NCBI RefSeq assembly: GCF_012317045.1
Contig: NZ_CP051154.1
Location: 3,472,001 to 3,536,000 of the forward strand
Reading direction: 5' to 3'
DNA length: 64,000 nucleotides
DNA from: Leifsonia sp. PS1209
GTDB lineage: Bacteria; Actinomycetota; Actinomycetes; Actinomycetales; Microbacteriaceae
Within the stretch, counting starts at the first letter, position 1. Each line of letters opens with the position of its first letter. Shown here piece after piece: positions 24,912-34,364 of the stretch. Below the pieces are notes generated by a model. That model was not told the DNA's origin and did not search any database. It saw only the letters and a list, made by a program, of their open reading frames with translations. The position numbers and the translations under genes are program-made.

Positions 24912-26630
24912 GTGGCCCCCGAGCCCGCGTCCCCGCCGCTGTCGGTGCGCGGGGTGCGCATCCGGCACGACGGTGCCGACCAGTGGACGCCCGACGGCGT
25001 GACGTTCGACCTCCACCCCGGCGAGGTGCTGCTGGTGCTCGGTCCGAGCGGCTGCGGCAAGTCGACGCTGGCCCTCGCCCTCAACGGCCTGGTGCCGCAC
25101 GCGGTCCCCGCGACCCTCGACGGCTCGGTGCTCGTGGCGGGCGTCGACACCGTGGATGCGCGGGTCGCCGAGCTGAGCGAGCACGTCGGCACGGTGTTCC
25201 AGGATCCGGATGCGCAGCTCGTCACCGCGACGGTCCTGGACGAGGTCTGCTTCGGCCCGGAGAACCAGCTGGTGCCCGCCGACGTGGTGCTCGCCCGCGC
25301 GGAGGCCGCGCTGCGCGCCGTCGGGCTGTGGGAGCGCAGGGGCGACAACCCGGACACGCTCTCCGGAGGAGGCAAACAGCGCCTCGCCATCGCCTGCGCG
25401 CTCGCCCTGGAGGCCCCGGTGCTGGTGCTCGACGAGCCGACGGCGAACCTCGACCCGGCCGGAGCGGAAGAGGTCTACGCGGTGCTCGCCACGCTCACCG
25501 GGCCGGGCTCGACCAGGGCTGTCGTGCTGGTGGAGCACAATCTGGATGCGGCGATGCCGGTGGTGGACACGGTGCTGGTACTGGATGCCGCGGGCAGGCA
25601 GGTGGCGCACGGACCGGTCGCGACGGTGTTCCGCGAACGGGCGGAGGAGCTGGCGGCGCTCGGCGTGTGGCTGCCGGTGGCGACGCTCGCCGGGCTGCGG
25701 CTGCGGGCGGCGGGGTGGGACGTGGAGCGGCTGCCGGTGACGGCGGAGGAGCTGGCGGACGTGGTGGCGGGTGCCGGAGCTGCGTTCGCGGGTGGCGAGC
25801 GCCACCGGCCCGAGCGCCCCGAGGCGCCCACCGAGCCCGCCGTCGACGTGCGCGGACTGGAGGTGCGGCGCGGCAAGCGCACCGTGCTGCGCGACGTGCG
25901 GCTGCGGGTGGGTCGCGGCGACTTCGTCGCGGTGCTCGGCGCGAACGGCGCGGGGAAGACCTCGCTCGTGCAGGCCATCGCCGGGGTGGTGCGGCCGCCG
26001 CGCGGCACCGTGTCCGTGGGCGGGATCGACCCTGCCCGCGCGAGCGTCGCGGAGCTGACCGCGGCCATCGGGTTCGTGTTCCAGAATCCCGAGCATCAGT
26101 TCGTGGCCGACTCCGTCGAGGACGAGCTCGCGTACGGCCTGCGCGTGCGACGCACCCCCGCCGACGAGATCGCGCGCCGCGTCGACGGGATGCTCGGCAC
26201 GCTCGACCTCGCCGGGCACCGCCACGCGCATCCATACCTGTTGTCCGGAGGGCAGAAGAGGCGGCTGTCCGTCGGGACCGCGCTGATCGCCGGTGCCCCC
26301 GTGCTCGTGCTCGACGAACCGACGTTCGGTCAGGACCGCGAGCGCGCCACCGAACTGCTCACCATGCTTGCCGAGCTCAACGAGCAGGGCACCACGGTGA
26401 TCATCGTCACCCACGACCTCCAGCTGGTCGCCGAGTACGCCACGCACGCGGCGGTGCTCGTCGACGGCGCGCTCGCCGCCCACGGACCGACCGCAGACAT
26501 CCTCGCCGACGCCGCCCTGCTCGAACGCAGCGGGCTGCGGCAGCCGCCGCTCGCCAGGGCGCTCGGCGGAGTGCCCGGCTGGAGCCACGTCACCCGGCTC
26601 GCCGACCTGCCGGGAGGGGATGCGCCGTGA
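24912..26630 (+). CDS. ECF transporter ATPase with two fused ABC domains
   Basis: A 572-residue cytoplasmic energy-coupling subunit containing both EcfA-type ATPases in one chain. Domain 1 (about residues 10-260) has Walker A GPSGCGKST, signature LSGGG and Walker B LVLDEP. Domain 2 (about 310-545) has Walker A GANGAGKTS, signature LSGGQKRR and Walker B LVLDEPTFG. The GTG start 24912 lies 3 bases after the S-component stop. The 3' end overlaps the GTG of the EcfT gene by four bases, so the three genes form one coupled operon. Confidence 0.93.
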   Translation: MAPEPASPPLSVRGVRIRHDGADQWTPDGVTFDLHPGEVLLVLGPSGCGKSTLALALNGLVPHAVPATLDGSVLVAGVDTVDARVAELSEHVGTVFQDPDAQLVTATVLDEVCFGPENQLVPADVVLARAEAALRAVGLWERRGDNPDTLSGGGKQRLAIACALALEAPVLVLDEPTANLDPAGAEEVYAVLATLTGPGSTRAVVLVEHNLDAAMPVVDTVLVLDAAGRQVAHGPVATVFRERAEELAALGVWLPVATLAGLRLRAAGWDVERLPVTAEELADVVAGAGAAFAGGERHRPERPEAPTEPAVDVRGLEVRRGKRTVLRDVRLRVGRGDFVAVLGANGAGKTSLVQAIAGVVRPPRGTVSVGGIDPARASVAELTAAIGFVFQNPEHQFVADSVEDELAYGLRVRRTPADEIARRVDGMLGTLDLAGHRHAHPYLLSGGQKRRLSVGTALIAGAPVLVLDEPTFGQDRERATELLTMLAELNEQGTTVIIVTHDLQLVAEYATHAAVLVDGALAAHGPTADILADAALLERSGLRQPPLARALGGVPGWSHVTRLADLPGGDAP

Positions 26631-27421
26631 CCTTCCTCTCCACCGACCCGTACGGCACCAGCGCCGCGCCCGCCGGACGCTTCCTGCACCACCTGAACCC
26701 GCTCGCGAAGGTGGCCGCCGTCGTCCCCGCCTGGGTGGCGCTGCTGTTCACCCGCGACATCCTGACGCCGCTGATCTTCATCGTCATCGCCGTGCTGCTC
26801 ATCCTGGTCGGCGCCCGGCTGCGTCCGTCGATCGTCGTCGGGCTACTGCTCGTGCTGCCCGCGGTCGTGCTGGTGATGGCGCTGAGTTTCGGGCTCTGGA
26901 CCGACGCCTCCCGGGTCGCGGACCAGCGCATCCTGTTCTCCGTCGGGGAGTTCCACTACACCGTCGGTGCGTTCGCGGTGGGCCTCGCCACCTCGCTGCG
27001 GCTCGGCGCGCTGGTGTCCCTCGCGCTCGTCGGCGGACTCACCACCACCGGGCCCGACCTGGCCCGCTCACTCGTCGCGCAGCTGCGCATCCCGTACCGG
27101 ATCGGATACACGGCCATCGCCGCCTACCGTTTCCTGCCGCGCTTCGGCAGCGAGCTGGCGCTGATCAGGCAGGCCCAGCGGGTGCGCGGCGTCGCAGGGG
27201 GATGGGGTCCCGTCGCGGCCGTGCGGCGCGCGTTCGCCGCGGTGGTGCCGCTGCTGGCGTCGTCGATCAGGCACGCCGAGCGTATGGCGCTGGCGATGGA
27301 GTCGCGGGCGTTCGGCGCACACCCGACCCGCACGGAGCGCGCCCCGTCGCGCTGGCGCGCGCGCGACACGGTGTTCGTGGCGGTCGGCGTCGCCGTGACC
27401 GTCGCGGTCTTCGTGATCTGA
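26627..27421 (+). CDS. ECF transporter transmembrane component EcfT
   Basis: A 264-residue membrane subunit that links the S component to the ATPase. It has about five hydrophobic helices, then the conserved cytoplasmic coupling helices containing QAQRVRG and MALAMESRAFG, the equivalents of the two Ala-Arg-Gly motifs of EcfT (CbiQ family). Its GTG overlaps the TGA of the ATPase gene. A final hydrophobic helix follows the basic loop RTERAPSRWRARD. It completes a three-gene dedicated ECF system regulated, on sequence evidence, by iron. Confidence 0.92.
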   Translation: MTFLSTDPYGTSAAPAGRFLHHLNPLAKVAAVVPAWVALLFTRDILTPLIFIVIAVLLILVGARLRPSIVVGLLLVLPAVVLVMALSFGLWTDASRVADQRILFSVGEFHYTVGAFAVGLATSLRLGALVSLALVGGLTTTGPDLARSLVAQLRIPYRIGYTAIAAYRFLPRFGSELALIRQAQRVRGVAGGWGPVAAVRRAFAAVVPLLASSIRHAERMALAMESRAFGAHPTRTERAPSRWRARDTVFVAVGVAVTVAVFVI

Positions 27422-27512
27422 CGAGGCGGCCGGTGCACGCGACGCCGACGGCGGCCGACCGGTATGTTCGGGGAACAACGCTGCCACTGCGTTGCGCTGC
27501 GAAGGAGCACGA

Positions 27513-27989
27513 ATGTCGACACCCATCGAGTATCGGCCGCTGGATGCGGTCACCGTCTATGCGGTGCGCGGAACGGCACCCGGCACAGGTCCGGAGAAGG
27601 TCGGCCCCGTCGTCGGACCCCTGATCGGCGCGCTCGACCAGGCGCTGACCGCGGCAGGGCGTCCCCTTCTCGCCCCCTCCACGTTCTGGTACGAACCGCT
27701 CGACGACGGCGGGATGGCGGTCTCCATCTCGTATCCCGCCGAGAATCCGCCGCAACCGGGCGACGGTTACGACGTGGTCGAGCTTCCCGCGGTCCCGCTG
27801 GCGGCGACGCGGCTGCACCGGGGCGACATGTCCGGCATCGGCGACTCCTGGATGGCCCTGATCGATCAGCTTTCCGCGGACGGCTATCGCATCACCGGTC
27901 CGACGCGTGAGGTCTACCTGGAGGCGGCGGGGCACGAGCCGGGTCCCGACTGGGTCACCGAACTCCAGGCGCCCGTCGAGCGCGCGTAG
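27513..27989 (+). CDS. GyrI-like (effector-binding) domain protein
   Basis: A 158-residue protein of the GyrI/AraC-effector-binding fold, made of two SHS2 modules (residues about 5-80 and 85-155). The end GPTREVYLEAAGHEPGPDWVTELQAPV is the classic family ending. No DNA-binding part is attached, so it is a free-standing small-molecule binding or hydrolysing protein. AAGGAG lies 7 bases before ATG 27513. It follows the ECF operon after a 91-base gap and is probably a separate unit. Confidence 0.87.
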   Translation: MSTPIEYRPLDAVTVYAVRGTAPGTGPEKVGPVVGPLIGALDQALTAAGRPLLAPSTFWYEPLDDGGMAVSISYPAENPPQPGDGYDVVELPAVPLAATRLHRGDMSGIGDSWMALIDQLSADGYRITGPTREVYLEAAGHEPGPDWVTELQAPVERA

Positions 27990-28024
27990 CCGGCGGGTAC
28001 GGAGCGCGACGACGGCCGGCGCCG

Positions 28025-28483
28025 CTAGGAGACGTGCGCGGCAGCCTCCAGCGCCGGCAGGGCCGCCGCGAGCGCCGTGACCTGCTCCGGTGTCAGCTCG
28101 GCGATGATCGACTGCACCGTGCGGGCCCGGTCGGAGCGGGCGCGCAGGAGCAGCTCGATGCCGGCCTCGGTGCCGCTGACGAACGACGAGCGGCCGTCGT
28201 CCGGGTCCGGCTCGCGCTGCACCAGGCCGCGCGACTCGAGGTCGGCGACCACGCGGGTGATGGTCGGGGCGGCGACAACCTCGATGGCGGCGAGCTCGCC
28301 GGGGCGCAGCGGCCCGCGGCGGACGATGGTGGACAGCGCGGAGAGCTGGCCGTGGCTCAGGTCGCCGGTCGACGAGCGCATCCGGCGGTTGAGGCGGCCG
28401 ACCGCGAGCGCCAGGCGTCCGGCGAGGTCGTCGTCGTTCAGGGCGGAGCGTCCGTCCACGGACCGCCCCTTCTCGGTCACCAC
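28025..28483 (-). CDS. MarR-family transcriptional regulator
   Basis: A 152-residue winged-helix regulator. The HTH is centred on GPLRPGELAAIEVVAAPTIT with recognition helix TRVVADLESRGLV, followed by the wing EPDPDDGRSS and a C-terminal dimerisation helix. It lies 15 bases downstream of the drug-type MFS transporter gene on the same strand and is almost certainly cotranscribed, acting as its repressor through the palindrome at 30252-30293. The start is GTG 28483 or the adjacent in-frame GTG. Confidence 0.9.
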   Translation of the reverse strand: MVTEKGRSVDGRSALNDDDLAGRLALAVGRLNRRMRSSTGDLSHGQLSALSTIVRRGPLRPGELAAIEVVAAPTITRVVADLESRGLVQREPDPDDGRSSFVSGTEAGIELLLRARSDRARTVQSIIAELTPEQVTALAAALPALEAAAHVS

Positions 28484-28498
28484 GGTCGTTCCTTCACG

Positions 28499-30241
28499 CT
28501 ATGCGCGGCTCGCACCGACTTCCTCGCCTTCTTCGCTGACCGCCCGGGATTCTGCGATCTTCTCCTCATGAACATACTTGCCGCCGCCTGCGAATGAGGC
28601 GATAGCTCCGATGATGCTCATGATGGCGGCGGCGATGAAGACGACGACGAGGCCGTCGTGGAACGGTCCGGAGATCAGCTGGGGGAAGAACTCCTTGCCG
28701 GTGAGGGTGGCCGCATCCACGTGGGGGCTGCTGAGCACGCCCGTCGGCCCGAGCAGGCTCGCGATCGGGTTGTAGCCGAGGAAGGCGGCGAACAGGCTGC
28801 CGACCGGAGGGGTCGCGCCGATCTGCGTCGCGACGGCGTGCGGGACGCCGTGCGTGGTGAGCCCGTTCGTGAGCGCCGTCGGCAGGGCCACGGAGAGGCC
28901 GGCGATCATCAGCGAGAAGAAGATGCCGATGGACAGCGAGCTTCCCGCGTTGAGGGCGACGCCCGCCATTCCGGATGCTGCCCCGCGCTCGTTCGCCGGC
29001 ACGCTGTTCATGATGGAGGTGCGGTTCGGCGACGAGAACAGGCCGGAGCCGATGCCGTTGAGGCCGGTGAGCACGGCGAACTGCCAGTAGTCGAAGTTCA
29101 CCGGGATGAGCAGCAGGCCCACGAAGGTGACCGCCACGAGCGAGAGGCCGACCGTCGCGAAGACGCGCGAGCCGTACCGGTCGGACAGCGCGCCGGAGAT
29201 CGGCCCTGCGACCAGGAAGCCGACCGTGATCGGCAGCATGTAGATGCCGGCCCAGAGCGGCGTCGACTCGTAGCTGTAGCCGTGCAGCGGCAGCCAGATG
29301 CCCTGCAGCCAGATGATCAGCATGAACTGCAGGCCGCCGCGCCCGATGGCGGCGAGGAACCCGGCGAAGATGCCGGACGAGAACGACCGGATGCGGAACA
29401 GCCGCATGTCGAACATCGGCGACTTCACCCGCAGCTCGATCAGGACGAACGCCGCCAGCAGCACGATGCCGCCGATGATCGAGCCCAGCACCCACGGGTT
29501 GCCCCAGCCTTGCGAGCTTCCGCCGTACGGCTGGATGCCGTACGTGATGCCGGTGAGCAGGGCGATCAGGCCGACCGCGAACGTGGCGTTGCCGATCCAG
29601 TCGATCCTGCCCGGGTTCTTCTGGCCCACCTCGTGCAGCGACTTGTACGACCAGATGGTCCCGATGATGCCGATCGGCACGGAGACGAAGAACACCGCAC
29701 GCCAGTCGATCTCGGCGAGCACCCCGCCGACGATGAGGCCGATGAAGCTTCCCGCGATGGCCGCGACCTGGTTGAGGCCGAGGGCGAACCCGCGCTTGTT
29801 GGCGGGGAACGCATCCGTGAGGATGGCGGTCGAGTTCGCGAACAGCGCCGCGCCGCCGACGCCCTGCACGAACCGCCACACGATCAGCCACATCGCGGCA
29901 GGTCCGCCGGTGAACGGGTCGAGCGACAGCGCGATGGCGGCCACGGTGAAGATGACGAACCCGGCGTTGTAGATCTTCACGCGCCCGAACTGGTCGCCCA
30001 TCCTCCCGAACATCACGACCAGCACGGCGGTGACGAGCATGTAGCCCATCAGCATCCAGAGCAGGTAGGAGACGTTGCCCGGTTCGAGCGGGTTGAGCTT
30101 GATGCCGGTGAAGATCGCGGGGAGCGAGATGATGACGATCGACGAGTTGATCGTCGCCATCAGCATCCCGAGGGTGGTGTTACTGAGCGCGACCCACTTG
30201 TAGTGCGGGTGATCCTTGGCGAACATGCCGGTGGGTGGCAA
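28499..30241 (-). CDS. Drug-type MFS transporter (DHA2, 14-helix)
   Basis: A 580-residue membrane protein with fourteen predicted helices, of the EmrB/QacA drug:proton antiporter group. The segment [24 protein letters not shown] is its conserved first helix, and [15 protein letters not shown] is motif A of the superfamily. The C-terminus is an acidic tail. The start is ambiguous: TTG 30241 has GAAGGA about 9 bases upstream, ATG 30226 is internal ([11 protein letters not shown]), and ATG 30274 lies inside the operator. I chose the TTG on ribosome-site grounds. It is cotranscribed with the MarR gene. Confidence 0.88.
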   Translation of the reverse strand: MPPTGMFAKDHPHYKWVALSNTTLGMLMATINSSIVIISLPAIFTGIKLNPLEPGNVSYLLWMLMGYMLVTAVLVVMFGRMGDQFGRVKIYNAGFVIFTVAAIALSLDPFTGGPAAMWLIVWRFVQGVGGAALFANSTAILTDAFPANKRGFALGLNQVAAIAGSFIGLIVGGVLAEIDWRAVFFVSVPIGIIGTIWSYKSLHEVGQKNPGRIDWIGNATFAVGLIALLTGITYGIQPYGGSSQGWGNPWVLGSIIGGIVLLAAFVLIELRVKSPMFDMRLFRIRSFSSGIFAGFLAAIGRGGLQFMLIIWLQGIWLPLHGYSYESTPLWAGIYMLPITVGFLVAGPISGALSDRYGSRVFATVGLSLVAVTFVGLLLIPVNFDYWQFAVLTGLNGIGSGLFSSPNRTSIMNSVPANERGAASGMAGVALNAGSSLSIGIFFSLMIAGLSVALPTALTNGLTTHGVPHAVATQIGATPPVGSLFAAFLGYNPIASLLGPTGVLSSPHVDAATLTGKEFFPQLISGPFHDGLVVVFIAAAIMSIIGAIASFAGGGKYVHEEKIAESRAVSEEGEEVGASRA

Positions 30242-30251
30242 AAGAGTGCGT

Positions 30252-30293
30252 CCTTCGAGTTGGTTTATATGCATTAACTATATAACTCGAAGG
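30252..30293 (-). promoter_or_regulatory. Nested palindromic operator of the MFS-marR operon
   Basis: Perfect 10-base arms CCTTCGAGTT and AACTCGAAGG enclose a 22-base AT-rich core. Inside, TTATAT and ATATAA form a second inverted repeat around TATAGT- and TATAAA-type -10 sequences of the minus strand. A MarR dimer bound here would block RNA polymerase. The distal arm overlaps the likely ribosome site GAAGGA. Confidence 0.65.
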
Positions 30294-30319
30294 GCGGCGG
30301 CGGAACGGCCGCGGGAGCG

Positions 30320-31372
30320 TCACACGGTCAGCGTGACCTTCTTCAGCCCCGCGGGGTTGTCCGGGTCGAGGCCGCGGCCGACGGCCAGCTCCAGGGCGAT
30401 GCGCTGCAGCGGCACGATCTCGCGCAGGGGAAGCAGTTCGTCGTCCTGCTCGTCCAGCGGGAGGTGCACGGCGGCGCCGTCGACCAGACCGGGGCCGAGT
30501 TCGATCACGCGTGCGCCGAGTGCCGTGGCCCCGGAGGCGAACGACAGCACGGAGTCGCGTCCGGCGGGGCTGCCGGTGAGGGCGACCACCACCGAGCCGG
30601 GGACCACCTGGCCGAGCGGGCCGTGCGTCGCGTCGGCCGCGCTCCAGCCCGAGGCCGCGATCGCGTTCGTCTCCATCAGCTTCAGCGCGCCCTCGCGGGC
30701 GGTCGACATCGAGTATCCGCGGCCGACGACGATCACCCTGTCGACGCCGGAGAGGGCTGCGACCGCGGCGTCCACGGCTGCGGGAGCGGCGAGGTCGGCT
30801 GCGACCGAGGCGGCGATCCCGCGCACGCGCTCGTCGAGCTCCGGCCATCCTGTTCCGGCTGCGCGGTGCAGGGTCAGCGCGAGAGCGAGGAGTTCGGCGG
30901 TGTACGTCTTCGTGGCGGCGACCGACGTCTCCGGGCCCGCCGCAAGCGAGACGTGAACATCGGCGGCCCCGGCGAGCGCGCTGCCCGGATCGTTGGAGAA
31001 ACCGATCACCGGCACGTCGGCCGCCGCGATGGAGGCGACGGTCGCGAGCAGGTCGGGAGAGCTGCCGGACTGCGAGACGGCGAGCGCGACCGAGCGCGGG
31101 AAGGCGAGCTGGGTGCCGAAGCCGGTGACACTGGCCGGGGTCGCGAGCATCGCCGGGATGCGCAGCAAGTTGTGGGCGAGGTACTGGGCGTACATCGCGG
31201 CGTGGTCGCTCGACCCGCGTGCCGCGAAGACCAGGAGTTCCGGCCGCTGCGACGTGATCAGCTCTGCCGCGGCGTCGATCGACGCGCGGGCGTCGAGGAG
31301 GTCGAGCCAACGGTCGGGCTGCTCGGCGATCTCCGCGCGCATCCGGTGGCCGGCGACGGTTTCGCCGCTCAC
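30320..31372 (-). CDS. Double-SIS-domain sugar isomerase/deaminase (GlmS isomerase-like)
   Basis: A 350-residue cytosolic protein with two SIS domains (about residues 35-165 and 195-330), comparable to the isomerase half of GlmS without its glutaminase domain. Visible motifs: SQSGSSPDLLAT (sugar-phosphate serines), SVAATKTYTAE, and AREGALKLMETNA...ATHGPLGQV. Relatives include NagB-II glucosamine-6-phosphate deaminases, AgaS and fructosamine deglycases. With the ROK kinase and sugar transporter of the same operon, an amino-sugar or sugar-amine phosphate is the likely substrate. The GTG start overlaps the ATPase stop by four bases. Confidence 0.88.
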   Translation of the reverse strand: MSGETVAGHRMRAEIAEQPDRWLDLLDARASIDAAAELITSQRPELLVFAARGSSDHAAMYAQYLAHNLLRIPAMLATPASVTGFGTQLAFPRSVALAVSQSGSSPDLLATVASIAAADVPVIGFSNDPGSALAGAADVHVSLAAGPETSVAATKTYTAELLALALTLHRAAGTGWPELDERVRGIAASVAADLAAPAAVDAAVAALSGVDRVIVVGRGYSMSTAREGALKLMETNAIAASGWSAADATHGPLGQVVPGSVVVALTGSPAGRDSVLSFASGATALGARVIELGPGLVDGAAVHLPLDEQDDELLPLREIVPLQRIALELAVGRGLDPDNPAGLKKVTLTV

Positions 31373-32133
31373 GAGCTGAGCCCCGTGATCATCGCGACCA
31401 GTTCGTTGTGGCTGGTCTCGTCGATGCGCTTGGTGCCCACCTGCGTTCCGCGGCGCAGCACGGAGACGCGGTCGGCGACCCGGAACACCTGCTCCATGTT
31501 GTGGCTGACGATCAGCACGGCGGCCCCGCGCTCCTTCAGCTTCAGGATCAGCTCCTCCACCTTGGCGGTCTCCGCGACGCCGAGGGCGGCGGTCGGCTCG
31601 TCCATCAGCACCAGGCTGCTGGCCCAGTGGGTGGCCCGGGCGATCGCGATCCCCTGGCGCTGGCCGCCGGAGAGGTCGCTCAGCGTGGCACGCGCCGACG
31701 GGATGCGCACATCCAGTTCGTCGACGAGCGCCTGCGTGCGCGCGGCCATCGTCTTGCGGTCGAGCGTTCCGAAGGGCTTGCGCCTGAGCTCTCTGCCGAG
31801 GAACAGGTTCATGTATACCGGCTGCAGGTCGACGAGCGCGAGGTCCTGGTAGACCACCTCGACTCCTCTGCTCCTGGCGTCCGACGGGTCGCGGAAGCTG
31901 GCCCGCTCGCCGTTGACCCAGATCTCGCCGTCGGTCGGCTGGTACATGCCGGAGATGATCTTGACCAGCGTCGACTTGCCAGCGCCGTTGTCGCCGACGA
32001 GGGCGACGATCTCGCCAGGCTCGATCTCGAGGTCGAAGCGCTTGATGGCGACGATGCCGCCGAAGTGCTTGGTGATGCCGTCGAGCCGAAGCGGCTTCAC
32101 CGTCGTGTCCTGCGGAGCGGTGGTGGGGGTCAT
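31369..32133 (-). CDS. ABC transporter ATPase, simple-sugar type
   Basis: A 254-residue single-domain ATPase. Walker A GDNGAGKST, Q-loop VVYQDLALVD, signature LSGGQRQG, Walker B LVLMDEP and the H-loop VSHN are complete. It belongs to the sugar (RbsA/XylG/FrcA-like) group but has one domain where RbsA has two fused, as in FrcA-type systems. It pairs with the permease and binding protein of this operon. Four-base overlaps join it to the YhfX-like gene upstream and the SIS gene downstream. Confidence 0.93.
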   Translation of the reverse strand: MTPTTAPQDTTVKPLRLDGITKHFGGIVAIKRFDLEIEPGEIVALVGDNGAGKSTLVKIISGMYQPTDGEIWVNGERASFRDPSDARSRGVEVVYQDLALVDLQPVYMNLFLGRELRRKPFGTLDRKTMAARTQALVDELDVRIPSARATLSDLSGGQRQGIAIARATHWASSLVLMDEPTAALGVAETAKVEELILKLKERGAAVLIVSHNMEQVFRVADRVSVLRRGTQVGTKRIDETSHNELVAMITGLSS

Positions 32134-33356
32134 GCTGTCCTCCCGGATGCGGCGAGCGCCGCCGCGGTCGTGATGGGTGCAGAGCCGTCGGCCGACCAGA
32201 TGCCTGCGACGGTGGGGTTTCCGGTGCTGAGCCCGGCGATGCCGGCTGTGAGGCCGCGGGTGACGAAGACCTGCGGGCGGAATCCGAACAGCACGGTGTC
32301 CCCCGGCTGAACGGTGCGGCCGGAGAGCGGGATGGTGGCGTAGTAGTCGATGGCCTCCGGAGCCGGCATGTCGACCAGCAGCTCGGGGGCGGATGCGGTG
32401 TCCGCTCCCTGTCCGACGATCAGGGCACTCGTCGTGGTCCCGCCGAGCACGGGGTCGACGTAGAGGCCGCCGCCGAACACGTACGCATCGCCGTTCCAGA
32501 GGTGCGACACCTCGGAGACGTACGCGATGGCCGGCTCCTCGATGAGGTCGTGGGCGGCGTGCAGCGGCGTCGTCCCTGTGAGGCCGTGGCCCGGTTCGAC
32601 CTGCGTCGCCCCTGCGGCGGCGAGGGTCTCGAGGACGGACACGGACGTGGTTCCCGGGGCGTTGACCTGGACGCCAGTGCGGCCGGCGCCTTCGAGCGCA
32701 CGGAGCGCCGTCGTCAGGGTCTCCAGGTTGTGGGTGGAGCGGGCGGTGCCGGTCTCCGCGTCGAACAGGGTCGCGGGGAAGGTGGTGATGCCGGCGAACC
32801 GCACGCCGGGGATGGCGTCGACCCTGTCGGCCGCCGCGACGATGTCGGCTGCGTCGAATCCGCCCTCGTGGCCGCGGTAGAACCGGTCGCCGGGAGCTGC
32901 GATGCGCAGCAGCACGTCCTGCACCCTGCCGCGTTCCGTTGCCGCCGCACCGGCCTCGCGCGCCTTCTGCTCCGAGAAGACGGTCCAGTAGAGCGGTTCG
33001 AGCGCCGCGGCGTCCGCGGCCGAGTGGCGGGGGATCTGCACGAGGTGGCCGAGGTGGCCGATGGCCAGGCCGCCGCTCGCCGCTGCGACCGCGCACTCCA
33101 GGTCGACGCCGACGGCGTGACCGATGCCTCCGGCCGCGATGGCACGGGATGCGTCCGGGTTGCGGCCGATCTGCTTGGTCATGGCGAACGGCGTGAGACC
33201 GAGCCTGGCCGACTCCGCCGCGAGGGCGGAGGCGTTGCGGGTGACCGCATCCAGGTCGATGACGTAGGTGTTGGGCGGGATGGCGCCGCTCTGGTGGAAC
33301 CGGGTGGCCGCGTCGAGCAGTGCCTGGTTGCGGCGGCGGAGGAGGTCGAGGAACAT
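32130..33356 (-). CDS. YhfX-like PLP-dependent fold-III enzyme
   Basis: A 408-residue protein of the YhfX family, related to alanine racemase and D-threonine aldolase barrels. The PLP lysine is most likely Lys61 in FAMTKQIGRNP, where racemases have VKANAYG. YVIDLDAVTRNASAL is the usual N-terminal strand, and GHGLTGTTP and the C-terminal beta domain are conserved-looking. E. coli yhfX lies in an operon of unknown function together with php, a phosphotriesterase homologue; here a phosphotriesterase-like gene is again in the same operon. The reaction is unknown. It overlaps the ATPase gene by four bases. Confidence 0.82.
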   Translation of the reverse strand: MFLDLLRRRNQALLDAATRFHQSGAIPPNTYVIDLDAVTRNASALAAESARLGLTPFAMTKQIGRNPDASRAIAAGGIGHAVGVDLECAVAAASGGLAIGHLGHLVQIPRHSAADAAALEPLYWTVFSEQKAREAGAAATERGRVQDVLLRIAAPGDRFYRGHEGGFDAADIVAAADRVDAIPGVRFAGITTFPATLFDAETGTARSTHNLETLTTALRALEGAGRTGVQVNAPGTTSVSVLETLAAAGATQVEPGHGLTGTTPLHAAHDLIEEPAIAYVSEVSHLWNGDAYVFGGGLYVDPVLGGTTTSALIVGQGADTASAPELLVDMPAPEAIDYYATIPLSGRTVQPGDTVLFGFRPQVFVTRGLTAGIAGLSTGNPTVAGIWSADGSAPITTAAALAASGRTA

Positions 33357-33383
33357 CGTTTGTCTTCCTTACTGTCTTCCCGG

Positions 33384-34364
33384 CTAGTTGCTCTTCTTGG
33401 CGCGGAGGGAGAGCGAGACCGCCACCAGGATGATCGCGCCGCGCACGATCATCTGCTGTGCGACGGTGAGCCCGCCGAGGAGCAGCCCGTAGTTGATCAT
33501 GCTCATGAAGAGGCTGCCGACCAGGGCGCCGATGATCGAGCCCTTTCCTCCGGTGAGCGCGGTTCCTCCGACGATCACGGCGGCGAGCACGCTCATCAGG
33601 TCCGAGCTGCCGAGCGTGTACGTCGCACCGGCCAGCCGCCCCGCATAGAGCAGACCGGCGAGTGCCGCCGTCACTCCACTGACGATGAACACGGCCATCC
33701 GGACGCGGTTGACCTTGATGCCGCTGACCGCGGCAGCCGCCGCCTTGTTGCCGACGGCGAGCACGTGGGCGCCGAACGCCCGCTGACGGAGCACGTGCCA
33801 GCCGATCGCCGTCACCGCCGCCGTCCACCAGATCAGAATCGGGATGCCGAGCAGCGTTCCACCGCCGAAGAGCCAGCCGAACGCTGCATCGGTCACCGGC
33901 ACGGACTGCAGGTTGGTCGACTGCTGGGCGAGGCCGGTGATGAGTCCCATCGTCGCCAGCGTGACGAGGAAGGACGGCAGCCGAACGAGCGTGACGAAGA
34001 TGCCGTTGACCGCGCCGATGACGGCGCCGACCGCGAGGCCGGCGATGGCCGCGATCAGCCACTGGTGCGTGCTCTGCAGCGTGACGGCCGCGACCAGGGC
34101 GGAGAGGGCGACGGTCGAGCCGATCGAGAGGTCGATCTCGCCGAGGCTGAGCACGAACACCGTGCCGATCGCCATCACCGTGATCGGCGTCGCCTGGGTG
34201 ATGATGTTGACCAGCGTCGTGCCGTTGAGGAAGTTGCCGCCCTGGGTGATGGCGAAGTAGAGGAACACCACCACGAACCCGATGTAGACGACGTACTGCC
34301 GCCAGTCCGCGTGACGCAGCCGTTCGCCGACGGTCATCCTGCCGTCGGTGGTCGATACAGTCAT
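33384..34364 (-). CDS. ABC transporter permease, ribose/RbsC type
   Basis: A 326-residue inner-membrane permease with about ten hydrophobic helices, of the BPD_transp_2 (RbsC/XylH) group. VFVLSLGEIDLSIGSTVALSA is the family signature, and ALTGGKGSIIGALVGSLFM is the conserved coupling segment. It forms the channel for the sugar-type transporter with the ATPase at 31.4 kb and the binding protein at 36.4 kb. Its stop is 27 bases before the YhfX gene, and its start overlaps the ROK kinase stop by four bases. Confidence 0.93.
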   Translation of the reverse strand: MTVSTTDGRMTVGERLRHADWRQYVVYIGFVVVFLYFAITQGGNFLNGTTLVNIITQATPITVMAIGTVFVLSLGEIDLSIGSTVALSALVAAVTLQSTHQWLIAAIAGLAVGAVIGAVNGIFVTLVRLPSFLVTLATMGLITGLAQQSTNLQSVPVTDAAFGWLFGGGTLLGIPILIWWTAAVTAIGWHVLRQRAFGAHVLAVGNKAAAAAVSGIKVNRVRMAVFIVSGVTAALAGLLYAGRLAGATYTLGSSDLMSVLAAVIVGGTALTGGKGSIIGALVGSLFMSMINYGLLLGGLTVAQQMIVRGAIILVAVSLSLRAKKSN

